Assembly: GCF_020037015.1 (NCBI RefSeq)
Contig: NZ_JAIQDE010000042.1
Span: 1-63,728, forward strand
DNA: 63,728 nucleotides
Source: Corallococcus sp. AS-1-6
Lineage (GTDB): Bacteria > Myxococcota > Myxococcia > Myxococcales > Myxococcaceae
Direction of reading: 5' to 3'
The notes beneath the pieces were generated by a model. It did not search any database, was not told where the DNA came from, and saw only the letters and a list, made by a program, of their open reading frames with translations. The translations under genes were made by a program, and so were the position numbers. Of the stretch, positions 1 through 7,785 are shown piece by piece (position 1 is the first letter of the stretch; each line of letters begins with the position of its first letter).

Positions 1-18
1 AAGCTCAGCCCTGACCAC

Positions 19-55
19 GGTGCTGGCGGCCGCTCGGCCTCCAGCACCTTTCTTC
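19..55 (+). terminator. Rho-independent terminator at left edge
   Basis: Arms GGTGCTGG (19-26) and CCAGCACC (41-48) pair perfectly. After one mismatch the inner GGCC/GGCC arms pair around the loop GCTC, and the tract TTTCTTC follows. It would end a plus-strand gene lying left of the window, or act in both directions against the convergent hydrolase gene. Confidence 0.6.
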
Positions 56-74
56 AGCTAATTAGGGACACCCC

Positions 75-1094
75 CTAGAGCGGCGTGGCGTTGGAGGCCA
101 GGAAGGCCTCCACCTGGGGAAAGATTTCGTCCGGCGCCTTGCGGCCCAGAATCAGGTCCGCGTGGCCGTAGTCCGCCGCGAAGCCGTGGCCGCGCCCGGC
201 GACCAGCATCTTCACGGGGCCGCCCAGGTGCTCCTTCGCCCGGGCCACCGCCAGCGGCGGCGCGAGCAGGTCCCGGCTGCCGGCGATGAGCAGGAACGGA
301 ATCCTCACCCCGGCGAGCGGCTCGCGGTAGTCGAAGCCGCCATCGAACGTCGTGAACTGGCTGGTGGTGATCCACCGGGCGAACTGCCGCCCCACGCCCC
401 CGGCCACGTCCGCCGGCACGTTGGCCAGCGCCCAGCGCACCACCTGCGGATCCATGTTGTCCGCCAGCATCATGTACCGGGTGAGCGGCCCCGGCGGCGC
501 CCCGAAGAAGGCGATGCTGGTGACGCGCCGGGTGGGGATGACCTTGAGCTTGAGCAGGGGCTCCATCCGCTGCACGAACGCGCGCAGGCCCGGCTGCACC
601 GCGAAGGTGAAGGGCGCCCCCAGGGACACCGCCGCCTTCACCGGCGCCTGGGGGTTCTTCGCCAGGTGGGCGTAGAGCATCAGGCCGCCCTTGGAGTGGC
701 CCACCCACAGCACCTGCTGGGCACCGGTGGACATCACGGTGCGCAAAGCCGTTCTCACGTCATGCTCGGCCTGGTCGTCGAAGTTCCAGTCCGCGCACGC
801 CCCGGCGAGCCCCCGGCCGCGCAGCTCGATGACCCAGGTCTCGAACCCCGCCCGCGCCAGGTGGCGCGCCAGGCTGTACTGCTCGTTGAAGTCCATGTGG
901 AAGCGGTTGGCTCCCAGCCCGTGGCACAGGAGGACGGGCTCCGCGAACCGGCGCTCCCCCCGAGGGTGGTAGCGCCCCAGCGCGATGGCCGCTCCGTCGT
1001 CCGTGGGCACCCGGTACAGCTCGTCCGGCTTGAATGAGAGGGTCAGCAACCCCTCCTTGCTCCGCTCCACCGCCTTGGTGAAGAGGTCCGCCAT
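75..1094 (-). CDS. alpha/beta-fold hydrolase
   Basis: Serine hydrolase of the alpha/beta-hydrolase superfamily; the substrate cannot be told (esterase, lipase or thioesterase are all possible). The nucleophile elbow GHSKGG is visible, an early HGLGANRFHMD oxyanion-type loop precedes it, and a C-terminal GRGHGFAADYGH supplies the candidate catalytic His. The start is ambiguous: the ATG at 1094 is chosen, but a GTG at 1133 in the same frame would add 13 residues. There is no signal peptide, so the protein is probably cytoplasmic. The gene converges on the left-edge terminator and is divergent from the CBS-like gene. The fold is clear; the function is not. Confidence 0.8.
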   Translation of the reverse strand: MADLFTKAVERSKEGLLTLSFKPDELYRVPTDDGAAIALGRYHPRGERRFAEPVLLCHGLGANRFHMDFNEQYSLARHLARAGFETWVIELRGRGLAGACADWNFDDQAEHDVRTALRTVMSTGAQQVLWVGHSKGGLMLYAHLAKNPQAPVKAAVSLGAPFTFAVQPGLRAFVQRMEPLLKLKVIPTRRVTSIAFFGAPPGPLTRYMMLADNMDPQVVRWALANVPADVAGGVGRQFARWITTSQFTTFDGGFDYREPLAGVRIPFLLIAGSRDLLAPPLAVARAKEHLGGPVKMLVAGRGHGFAADYGHADLILGRKAPDEIFPQVEAFLASNATPL

Positions 1095-1245
1095 CCGGCT
1101 CAACCGGGGTGCCGATGCCTGTCGTGATGTCACGCCTTCAGTCTATGCCCGTCGCCCGGCCGATGCCGGTGTGTCGCACAGGGCCGTGGATGGAACGGCA
1201 GGACAGTTGCAGGGGATGTGCGTCCATCGCGGGGAGGTCGTGGAA

Positions 1246-1557
1246 ATGGGGCAGGGCCGGGGTTTCAGGGAAGTGTTGTCGTCCTTCATCGCCACAGTTT
1301 TTCCCACAGACACACTGCTGGGAGCCTTGAAGGTGATGGAGCGGCACCACGTGCAGGTGGTGGGGGTGGTGGGGGCAGGGGGCAGCCTGGTGGGCGTGGT
1401 GCACGAAACCCAGGTGCTGGCGGGGTGGCGGACGGATCCGCTGGCGCAGGTGTCGGACGTCATGGCGCGCGTTCGCAAGACGCACGCGGTGCGCACCCGG
1501 ACGCGGCGGCTGGCGCGCCTGCACGGCAGGCGTGGGGGCGGGCAGAAGCCTTCCTGA
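1246..1557 (+). CDS. single CBS-domain-like small protein
   Basis: A 103-residue protein whose centre reads like one CBS motif: a segment predicting helix (TLLGALKVMERHHVQ) is followed by a strand-turn-strand VVGVVGAGGSLVGVV and a second helix. CBS domains usually come in pairs and bind adenylates; here the second half decays into a basic tail (RTRTRRLARLHGRR). The ATG at 1246 is chosen because GGGGAGG lies about nine bases upstream; an in-frame ATG at 1216 exists. It lies between a divergent hydrolase and the GIY-YIG gene. It may be a remnant of a longer CBS protein. The fold assignment is moderate and the role unknown. Confidence 0.5.
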   Translation: MGQGRGFREVLSSFIATVFPTDTLLGALKVMERHHVQVVGVVGAGGSLVGVVHETQVLAGWRTDPLAQVSDVMARVRKTHAVRTRTRRLARLHGRRGGGQKPS

Positions 1558-1591
1558 GGGGCGCGGTCCTGGCGGTAGAGTGGGGCTCGCC

Positions 1592-1867
1592 GTGTCGGAA
1601 GCCCTGCCCACCGCCTGGACCGTGTACATGCTGCGCTGCCGTGACGGCACGCTCTACACGGGCGCCACCAACAACCTGGAGCGCCGCCTGGCCACGCATG
1701 GCCGGGGCAAGGGCGCCGCGTACACGCGGGCCCGGCTGCCGGTGACGCTGGTGTGGAGCGAGCCCGCCCCGGACCGGAGCGCCGCCCTGCGCCGCGAGGC
1801 CGCCATCAAGCGGCTGACGCGCGCGGACAAGTTGCGGCTGTTCGCGCGGCGCCCGGGACGGCGTTGA
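1592..1867 (+). CDS. GIY-YIG nuclease-fold protein (UPF0213 type)
   Basis: Small GIY-YIG domain protein of the YhbQ/UPF0213 type, 91 residues, about the usual length. The signature strands read VYMLRCRDGTLYTGATN, corresponding to the G-(I/V)-Y then Y-x-G positions, followed by the basic helix NNLERRLATH with the conserved Arg. Relatives are structure-selective DNA nucleases or of unknown role. The GTG at 1592 is chosen because the conserved domain begins eight residues later; a longer frame to 1532 has no homologous sequence. It is probably cytoplasmic and stands downstream of the CBS-like gene on the same strand. Confidence 0.8.
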   Translation: MSEALPTAWTVYMLRCRDGTLYTGATNNLERRLATHGRGKGAAYTRARLPVTLVWSEPAPDRSAALRREAAIKRLTRADKLRLFARRPGRR

Positions 1868-2055
1868 CGCACGTCCCCCGGGCTTGTTGGCGGGAAGGGT
1901 TCCCTTCACGACGCGGGATGCGCGCCTCGCGACAGTTGGCGCGGCGCCCGCGGGTGTTTCATCGCCTGCTGATGAAACGGCCGGGGCCTCCGGGCGGGTG
2001 TACGGGACGCGGGGGGCCGAATTAGGGTGTGGCCGTTCCTAGCTGGGGGAAGATC

Positions 2056-2460
2056 ATGTCGCGTTCTCGCTCGTTCATGTTCGCTTTGCTTGCCTTGGGT
2101 CTGGGGAGCGTGGGGTGCGGCGCGCCCAACCACCAGCCCGTCATCACCGCTGGACCGCGCCCGCTGGGCTCGCCGTCCACGCCGGGCGGGCTCAAGTTCG
2201 AGGAGGGCACCGTCATCCAGCTCCAGTTGGAGGTGACGGACGCGGACGACGACGAGATCTTCTTCCGCTGGACGCAGAACCCCTCGAACGCGGGCGGCGT
2301 GTTCAGCGACCCCAACATCGCCACGCCCACCTGGACGGCGCCCGCGCCGCTGGAGGACCCCAACCAGCCCATCCACCTCTACGTGGAGGTGGAGGACCAC
2401 AACGGGGGCGTGCTGCTGGGCCAGTCGCCCGCGCTCTACATCCTGCCGAAGCAGCAGTAG
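2056..2460 (+). CDS. small secreted lipoprotein, Ig/cadherin-like
   Basis: A 134-residue protein with a signal peptide ending in the lipobox GSVGC, so it should be lipid-anchored after export. The mature part is one beta-rich domain with an acidic stretch (DADDDEIFFRW) typical of Ig- or PKD-like folds in myxobacterial surface proteins. The ATG at 2056 is preceded by GGGGGAAGA; an upstream frame start at 2029 lacks a signal. It is monocistronic and converges on a membrane gene. The function is unknown. Confidence 0.75.
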   Translation: MSRSRSFMFALLALGLGSVGCGAPNHQPVITAGPRPLGSPSTPGGLKFEEGTVIQLQLEVTDADDDEIFFRWTQNPSNAGGVFSDPNIATPTWTAPAPLEDPNQPIHLYVEVEDHNGGVLLGQSPALYILPKQQ

Positions 2461-2472
2461 CGCCGCCGGGCT

Positions 2473-2778
2473 TCAGGCGGCCGTGGCCGCGGGCGGCGGG
2501 GAGCCCGGACGCTGCTTCGCGCGGCTCCGGGCGCGCACGGCGAAGAGGATGGCGGCCACCAGGCCCACGCCCGCCCCGATGCCCGCGCCCATGAGCTGCG
2601 AGTGCATCAGCGATGCCGTCACGCTGCGCACCACCTCCGGCAGGTTGCACATGGTCTGCGTGGCGAGCGGCGTGCTGTTGTTCCACTCGATGTAGGAGGG
2701 AGCCGCCAGCGACGCGACGAAGGTTCCCAGCAGCGTGCCGGCCAGGATGAAGATGAGGAACGTCTTGAGCATGGCCAT
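2473..2778 (-). CDS. small membrane protein with two TM segments
   Basis: A 101-residue protein. An N-terminal hydrophobic segment (about residues 4-26) and a second one (about 62-81, Gly/Ala rich) flank an extracytoplasmic stretch with a single Cys, and the tail is basic and Pro/Ala rich. An AGGAGG sequence directly upstream of the start at 2778 gives an unusually good ribosome binding site. I do not recognise the family. It is convergent with the lipoprotein gene and divergent from the next membrane gene. Confidence 0.65.
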   Translation of the reverse strand: MAMLKTFLIFILAGTLLGTFVASLAAPSYIEWNNSTPLATQTMCNLPEVVRSVTASLMHSQLMGAGIGAGVGLVAAILFAVRARSRAKQRPGSPPPAATAA

Positions 2779-2868
2779 GGGGGACCTCCTCGGCGGGTGG
2801 GCGGCGGGCCGTCCTTAGTATGCGCACGTCCGCCGCGAAAGGGGCGAAGGCATGCTAAGGGGACGGGT

Positions 2869-3150
2869 GTGCCGCTCCTGCCACTCGCCATCCTGTTCGG
2901 GGTCGTCTCGCTCGTGTGCGCGGCCCTCCTGCTGACGCACGCCTTCCGCCGCAGCGTGGGCACGGGCGTCATGGTGCTGCTCATCCCCTGCTACATGCTC
3001 GTCTACGCGTTCAGCCAGTTCGAGCACCCGCGCAAGAACCTCATCGTGGCGGGCTTCGTGGCCAGCACCGTGCTGACGGCGGTGTTCCTGGGCATGGGCG
3101 CGCACGGCATCGCGGCGGCCGCGGCCCGCATGCCGCCCCCCGGCTTCTAG
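2869..3150 (+). CDS. small three-TM membrane protein
   Basis: A 93-residue hydrophobic protein with three predicted membrane helices (about residues 2-24, 30-50 and 60-79) and a short Pro-rich end. The GTG start at 2869 is inferred from AAGGGG upstream and because the first helix begins at once. The stop lies ten bases before the zinc-ribbon membrane gene on the same strand, so the two probably form an operon. No family is recognised. Confidence 0.6.
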   Translation: MPLLPLAILFGVVSLVCAALLLTHAFRRSVGTGVMVLLIPCYMLVYAFSQFEHPRKNLIVAGFVASTVLTAVFLGMGAHGIAAAAARMPPPGF

Positions 3151-3160
3151 GCCTCCGCCC

Positions 3161-3637
3161 ATGACCGCGAGCCCCACCGGTGCCCGCTGTGGGCAGCACC
3201 CGGACGCGGCCGCGGTGGCCCTCTGCGCGCGCTGCGGCGGCTACCTGTGCGGCGCGTGCACGGAGGTGCTGGCGGAGACGGCGTACTGCGCGCCCTGCGC
3301 CGAGCGGCGCTTCCAGGACACGCGCCCGTCGCGCGCGGTGCGGCTGGCGCTGGGCGCCAACGTCGCGGGCTTCCTGTTCCTCGGCGCGCCCGTGGCGCGG
3401 CTCTCGTGGTCCATCCACGGGACGCTGGACGGGGTGCTGGAGGTGCTGCTGGAGCTGGCGTGCACGCTGGCGGCGGCGGTGGCGGGCACCATCATCTCCA
3501 CGCGCAAGCTGCGGCGCCGCGAAGAGGTGGGCGACCGGGGCTTCGCCCTCATGCTGCGCGTCCTGTCCGCGCTGAACCTGCTGGGGCTCCTGGCGTGGGG
3601 CGCGGTCACCGTCTTCGTGCTGTCCCCGGGGCGCTGA
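3161..3637 (+). CDS. B-box-like zinc finger membrane protein
   Basis: A 158-residue protein. Residues about 10-50 hold a Cys/His cluster (CGQHPDAAAVALCARCGGYLC then CxxC pairs) spaced like the B-box or zinc-ribbon domains placed before membrane segments in many myxobacterial proteins. Two or three hydrophobic segments follow (about 62-80, 95-115 and 130-152) with a basic cytoplasmic loop RKLRRREE. It probably forms an operon with the preceding small membrane gene. The role is unknown. Confidence 0.7.
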   Translation: MTASPTGARCGQHPDAAAVALCARCGGYLCGACTEVLAETAYCAPCAERRFQDTRPSRAVRLALGANVAGFLFLGAPVARLSWSIHGTLDGVLEVLLELACTLAAAVAGTIISTRKLRRREEVGDRGFALMLRVLSALNLLGLLAWGAVTVFVLSPGR

Positions 3638-3646
3638 GGGCGCGCG

Positions 3647-4339
3647 TCACACGCCGCGCGCGTTGGGGTCCCAGAGGTACTTGTGCATCTGGAGCTGGAA
3701 GCGCACCGGCAGCCGGTCCTCGATGATCCACTCCGCCAGCTCGCGCGGGTGGAGCTTGTCGAAGATGGTGGAGAACAGGACGCCGTAGGGCTTCCTGCCC
3801 AACTGGTGCTCCTGCACGAGCGCGCGCGCCCACTCGTAGTCCACGCGTGAGCCGATGACGATCTTCAGCTCGTCGTTGGCGTTCATGGACGTGAGGTTGC
3901 GGTAGTCATTGCGGTCGCACTCGCCGGACGACGGCGTCTTCATGTCCACGATTTTATGGACGGCCGGGGGCACGAGCCGCACGTCGATGGCGCCGCTCGT
4001 CTCCAGCAGCACCTTGAGGCCCGCGTCCAGCAGCGCCTCCATCAGCGGATACACGCCGGGCTGGAGCAGGGGCTCGCCGCCCGTCACCTCCACGGTGGGC
4101 GTGTTCCAGGCCAGCACCTTCTGGACGACCTCCGCGTTCTTCATGCGGCTGCCGCCGTGGAAGGCGAACTCGCTGTCGCAGTACGAGCAGCGCAGGTGGC
4201 AGCCGGTGAGGCGGATGAAGCCGCACAGCATGCCGGCGTGGGACGACTCACCCTGGAGGGAGAGGTAGAGTTCCTTCACCACGACGGAGTCGGCGGTGGG
4301 GACGCGGCGGGGCTCGATGTGCGGGCGTGCGGCAGGCAT
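3647..4339 (-). CDS. queE: 7-carboxy-7-deazaguanine synthase QueE (radical SAM)
   Basis: Catalyses the ring contraction of 6-carboxy-tetrahydropterin to 7-carboxy-7-deazaguanine on the way to queuosine. The cluster-binding Cys triad is C47-x3-C51-x2-C54 inside TGCHLRCSYCDSEF, the CxxxCxxC radical SAM pattern. The preceding SLQGES and the later TGGEPLLQ and ETSGA segments match the QueE family. At 230 residues it has the usual length. The ATG at 4339 is chosen; no other queuosine gene lies in the window. Its neighbour nudC is on the same strand 44 bases upstream, so co-transcription is possible. Confidence 0.9.
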   Translation of the reverse strand: MPAARPHIEPRRVPTADSVVVKELYLSLQGESSHAGMLCGFIRLTGCHLRCSYCDSEFAFHGGSRMKNAEVVQKVLAWNTPTVEVTGGEPLLQPGVYPLMEALLDAGLKVLLETSGAIDVRLVPPAVHKIVDMKTPSSGECDRNDYRNLTSMNANDELKIVIGSRVDYEWARALVQEHQLGRKPYGVLFSTIFDKLHPRELAEWIIEDRLPVRFQLQMHKYLWDPNARGV

Positions 4340-4383
4340 GGCGTGCGAAGGGGCGCATCAAGCGCACCCTTGGGGGGAGGGGG

Positions 4384-5214
4384 TCAAGCCCGGCGGGCCT
4401 TCACCCGGTCGATGAAGGTGTCGATGAGGTGGCGCGCGATGCTCAGGCGGGGCGGGATGCGCGGCAGGTCGTCCACGCCGAACCAGCGCGCCTCGGCGAT
4501 CTCCTTGCCGTCCACCACGACGTCGCCGCCCGCGTACTCGGCCATGAAGCCCACCATCAGCGAGCGGCCGAAGGGCCACGGCTGGCTGCCGAAGTAGGTG
4601 ACGTTCCTCAGGTCCACGCCCACCTCCTCCTTCACCTCGCGCAGCACCGTCTCCTCCAGGGACTCGCCGGCGTCCACGAAGCCGGCGACGGTGCTGAAGA
4701 AGGGCTCCGGGAAGGACGCGTTGCGCGCGAGCAGCATCTCGTCACCCCGGGTGATGAGGACGATGACCGCCGGAGCGATGCGCGGGTAGAACGGCGTGTG
4801 GTCCACCGGGCAGCGGCGCGCGCGTTCGCCGGGCACCAGTTGCGTGGCCGCGCCGCACCTGCCGCAGAAGCGGTGGTTCAGGTCCCACTCGCAGATGGAG
4901 AGCGCGCGGCCCGCCACGGCGAAGGTCGCCTCGTCCACCTGCTTGTAGAGCGAGCGGGCGGGCACGAACCTCAGCCCCTCCGGCGGCGTGAAGTCCCCGG
5001 ACGTGGGCGCCGCGTAGCAGTCCGTGTCGTCGAGCATGCCCAGGAAGTGGGCGCCCGCCGAGGCCTCCGGCAGGGCGGAGGCCCGGGGCAGCTCGAGGCG
5101 GCCCTCGTGCTCGGACACGAGCAGGTCCATGCCGCGCACGGCGAACAGGAGCGCGGCGTCGCGCGAGCGGGCGGGCGGTTCGTAGCCGGGCTGGAAGCGT
5201 TTGAGGGGGCTCAC
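4384..5214 (-). CDS. nudC: NAD+ diphosphatase / NAD-decapping Nudix hydrolase
   Basis: Hydrolyses NAD(H) to NMN(H) and AMP and, in the family, removes NAD caps from RNA. The Nudix box GX5EX7REUXEEXGU runs from G179 to V200, and the NudC-specific motif SQPWPFGRSLM follows at 210-220. The zinc-binding knuckle is unusual: C117, C120 and C135 are present, but the fourth Cys position is occupied by Asp/His (CPVDH at 135-139). At 276 residues the length is normal. It reads toward queE and may share its transcript. Confidence 0.9.
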   Translation of the reverse strand: MSPLKRFQPGYEPPARSRDAALLFAVRGMDLLVSEHEGRLELPRASALPEASAGAHFLGMLDDTDCYAAPTSGDFTPPEGLRFVPARSLYKQVDEATFAVAGRALSICEWDLNHRFCGRCGAATQLVPGERARRCPVDHTPFYPRIAPAVIVLITRGDEMLLARNASFPEPFFSTVAGFVDAGESLEETVLREVKEEVGVDLRNVTYFGSQPWPFGRSLMVGFMAEYAGGDVVVDGKEIAEARWFGVDDLPRIPPRLSIARHLIDTFIDRVKARRA

Positions 5215-5305
5215 GGGGCCACCTTAACGGACGGCGCGGCGGGGCGCCGCGCGCTATGCTCCGGCCGCCAACCACCGGGCCCTGCCCGCCTGGGAGCCTC
5301 CGACC

Positions 5306-5527
5306 GTGAACGCCCTTGTCCTCCGCATCGTCTGCGGCCTGCTCTTCGCCGGAATGGTGCTGGGCGTGGTGACCCATCCCCCGCAGGACCTCACGCAGGG
5401 GCTGGGCATGATGCTGCCCGCGACGATGCTGCTGGGCGTGGCGCTGAAGGGGCCGAAGGGGCGCTCCACCATTCCCAGGAAGCGCTCGCCTCCGGCGCCA
5501 CCGGCGTCCGGGGATGCGCGTCAGTAG
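5306..5527 (+). CDS. small two-TM hypothetical protein
   Basis: A 73-residue protein with two hydrophobic segments (about 4-22 and 33-48) and a basic Pro-rich tail. It starts with GTG. The last bases overlap the 3' end of the convergent FKBP gene by seven bases, which suggests the end is correctly called. No family is recognised; it could be a small inner-membrane protein. Confidence 0.55.
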   Translation: MNALVLRIVCGLLFAGMVLGVVTHPPQDLTQGLGMMLPATMLLGVALKGPKGRSTIPRKRSPPAPPASGDARQ

Positions 5528-5985
5528 ACGTTCATCAGCTCCACGTCGAAGACGAGCACGGCGTCGCTGGGGATGACGGGCGGGGAGCCGCGCGAGCCGT
5601 AGCCCAGGTCGGAGGGGATGACGAGCCGGCGCTTGCCGCCCACGCGCATGCCGACGAGCCCCTCGTCCCAGCCCTTGATGACGTCGTCCTGGCCCACCAC
5701 GAAGTCGAAGGGTTTGCCGCGCGCGCGGCTGTTGTCGAACATGGAGCCATCCGGCAACCAGCCCGCGTAGTGGACCACCACGTAGCTCTTGTTGACGGCC
5801 TCCTTGCCGGTGCCCACGACCAGGTCCTGCGTGTAGAGGCCGGACTCGCTCTTGTTCATCGCGGACAGGTCCACGCCCAGCGACTCGGCGTAGGTCACCT
5901 TCGCGGGGTCGCCCGAGCCGGAGGAGGAGTCACCGCCACAGCCCGCGAGGGCCAGCACCGCGCACAGCAGAAGGGAACGAAGCAT
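5521..5985 (-). CDS. FKBP-type peptidyl-prolyl isomerase lipoprotein
   Basis: Prolyl cis-trans isomerase anchored in the envelope. The signal peptide ends in the lipobox LAGC, then a Ser/Gly linker, then a single FKBP domain (about residues 48-154). Family landmarks are visible in order: [47 protein letters not shown] and the closing [10 protein letters not shown]. The 154-residue length fits a one-domain FKBP. The same frame stays open upstream, but the ATG at 5985 begins the only plausible signal peptide. It is divergent from the MFS gene. Confidence 0.9.
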   Translation of the reverse strand: MLRSLLLCAVLALAGCGGDSSSGSGDPAKVTYAESLGVDLSAMNKSESGLYTQDLVVGTGKEAVNKSYVVVHYAGWLPDGSMFDNSRARGKPFDFVVGQDDVIKGWDEGLVGMRVGGKRRLVIPSDLGYGSRGSPPVIPSDAVLVFDVELMNVY

Positions 5986-6117
5986 GGCCCGCAGCCTGCC
6001 GCGCGCGGGCCCCGTGGGGAAGGGGGGCACGCATGGCCTGCCCGGCCGGACGGTGATGGGCGCGCACGTCCTGCTTGAAGCGCGTCCAGGCGGGGCATAT
6101 CCGTTGCGCCGTCCGCC

Positions 6118-7329
6118 ATGCAGACGCCTTCCGACCCCGCGCCCTCCGCTTCGCTCCGTCCCTCGCTCGTCTGGCTGATGGCGGTGGCCGGCGCCGTCAC
6201 CGTCGCGAACCTCTATTACAACCAGCCCCTGCTGGGAGACATCGGCCGGACGCTGGGCGCGGACGGGAGCGCGCTGGGGCTGGTGCCCACGCTGACGCAG
6301 GTGGGCTACGCGGTGGGCATGCTGTTCCTGGTGCCGCTGGGGGACAGCCTGGAGCGGCGCAAGGTCATCCTCCTCTTGTGTGGCTGCGTGGGCGTGGCGC
6401 TGGTGGCCGCGGGGCTCGCCCCCAGCCTGAACGTGCTGGTGGCGGCGAGCTTCGCCATCGGCGTCACCACCGTGGTGCCGCAGATGATCATCCCCTTCGC
6501 GGCGCAGCTCGCGGCGCCCTCGGAGCGCGGGCGCGTGGTGGGCACGGTGATGAGCGGGCTGCTCATCGGCATCCTCCTGTCGCGCACGGCGGCGGGCTTC
6601 GTGGGCACGCACCTGGGCTGGCGCACCATGTTCTTCGTGGCCGCGGGCCTGATGGGGGTGACGGGCGCGGTGCTGCGCTTCACGCTGCCCTCGCAGCCGC
6701 CCGTGGCGTCCATGCCCTATCCGCGGTTGATGCGGTCGCTCATCCACCTGGCCCGCACGGAGCCGGTGCTGCGGCTGCACGCGCTGTTGGGAGGGCTGAC
6801 CTTCGGCGCGTTCAGCGCCTTCTGGGCCACGCTGGCGCTCTACCTGCGCTCCCTGCCGGGGCACTACGACGCGCAGGTGGCGGGCCTCTTCGGCGTGGTG
6901 GGCGTGGCGGGCGCGGCCATCGCGCCGCTGGTGGGCCGCTTCGCGGACAGGGGCGTCGGTCGGCGCATCAACGCGCTGGCCATCGCCGTGCTGCTGGCGT
7001 CCTTCGGCGTGCTGTGGCTCTGGGGGCACTCGCTGTGGGGCATCGCGCTGGGCGTGGTGCTGCTGGACCTGGGCGCGCAGGCGAATCAGATCGCCAACCA
7101 GGCGCGGGTGTACTCGCTGCGGCCGGACGCCCGCAGCCGGCTCAACACGCTCTACATGGTGACCTACTTCGTGGGCGGCGCCGCGGGCGCGTGGGCGGGC
7201 ATGGAGGCCTGGACGCGCGCGGGCTGGCCGGGCGTGTGCGCGGTGGGCGCGGCGATGTCGCTCACGGCGCTGGTCGTGGTGCTCTGGAGCGGCCGCCGGC
7301 TGCCCGCGGCCCACGCCCCCGCGACCTGA
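6118..7329 (+). CDS. MFS transporter (drug/sugar exporter type)
   Basis: A 403-residue inner-membrane carrier with about twelve hydrophobic segments. The first helix ends in [14 protein letters not shown], a signature seen in the YbcL/NepI-like efflux branch, and the loop GDSLERRK between helices 2 and 3 is the MFS motif A. The substrate cannot be inferred. No ribosome binding site is evident. It is divergent from the FKBP gene and convergent with the GNAT gene, four bases apart. Confidence 0.85.
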   Translation: MQTPSDPAPSASLRPSLVWLMAVAGAVTVANLYYNQPLLGDIGRTLGADGSALGLVPTLTQVGYAVGMLFLVPLGDSLERRKVILLLCGCVGVALVAAGLAPSLNVLVAASFAIGVTTVVPQMIIPFAAQLAAPSERGRVVGTVMSGLLIGILLSRTAAGFVGTHLGWRTMFFVAAGLMGVTGAVLRFTLPSQPPVASMPYPRLMRSLIHLARTEPVLRLHALLGGLTFGAFSAFWATLALYLRSLPGHYDAQVAGLFGVVGVAGAAIAPLVGRFADRGVGRRINALAIAVLLASFGVLWLWGHSLWGIALGVVLLDLGAQANQIANQARVYSLRPDARSRLNTLYMVTYFVGGAAGAWAGMEAWTRAGWPGVCAVGAAMSLTALVVVLWSGRRLPAAHAPAT

Positions 7330-7333
7330 GGCC

Positions 7334-7771
7334 TCAGAGGTCGCGCTGCATGTTCCGGTGGGGGATGCCCACCTCTTCGTAGAGCTCGCCGTACTGCGCG
7401 TAGCCCAGGCGCTCGTAGAAGGGGACGACGGGGGCCCGCGCGTGCAGGTGCACGTGGCGGAAACCGCGCGTGCGCAGCTCCTCCTCCAGCGCGCGCACCA
7501 GCTTCGCGCCCAGCCCCTTCTTCTGCAGGGAGGGGGACACCGCCATCTGGAACAGCCGGCCGCCGTGCGCGTCCTCCGGGTGGAAGAGCACGCAGCCCAG
7601 CACGTCGCCGTTCGCGTGGGCCACCAGGTGGAGGCTGTCGTCCTCGAAGGGGAACTTCACGTCCTCACGGGCATGGCCCAGCGGCTCGCGCAGCACGCGG
7701 AAGCGCAGCTCCAGCTCGCCCGCGTAGAGCGGATGGCGGGGGTCGATGAAGTCGAAGCGGAGGTCGTTCAT
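7334..7771 (-). CDS. GNAT family N-acetyltransferase
   Basis: A 145-residue single-domain acetyltransferase. The acetyl-CoA pyrophosphate loop is seen as [15 protein letters not shown], matching Q-x-x-G-x-G/A, and the closing [10 protein letters not shown] is the usual GNAT beta6-beta7 segment. The ATG at 7771 is chosen; the open frame beyond it has no matching sequence. The start lies 14 bases after the stop of the TonB-receptor gene on the same strand, so it probably is the last gene of that transcript. The acceptor is unknown. Confidence 0.88.
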   Translation of the reverse strand: MNDLRFDFIDPRHPLYAGELELRFRVLREPLGHAREDVKFPFEDDSLHLVAHANGDVLGCVLFHPEDAHGGRLFQMAVSPSLQKKGLGAKLVRALEEELRTRGFRHVHLHARAPVVPFYERLGYAQYGELYEEVGIPHRNMQRDL

Positions 7772-7785
7772 GGCGCGCAAGTCTG

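Noticed and set aside
54-76. Possible transposon-end remnant CTAATTAGGGACACC
   Set aside because: The sequence looks familiar from insertion boundaries, but there is no second end, no transposase and the hydrolase gene ends normally next to it.
1868-2055. Small stem GAAGG/CCTTC near 1900 as a terminator
   Set aside because: Five-base stem with no T tract; too weak.
4327-6078. 583-residue plus-strand frame over nudC and FKBP
   Set aside because: It overlaps nudC and the FKBP gene on the other strand, both with unmistakable motifs; the translation is compositional noise.
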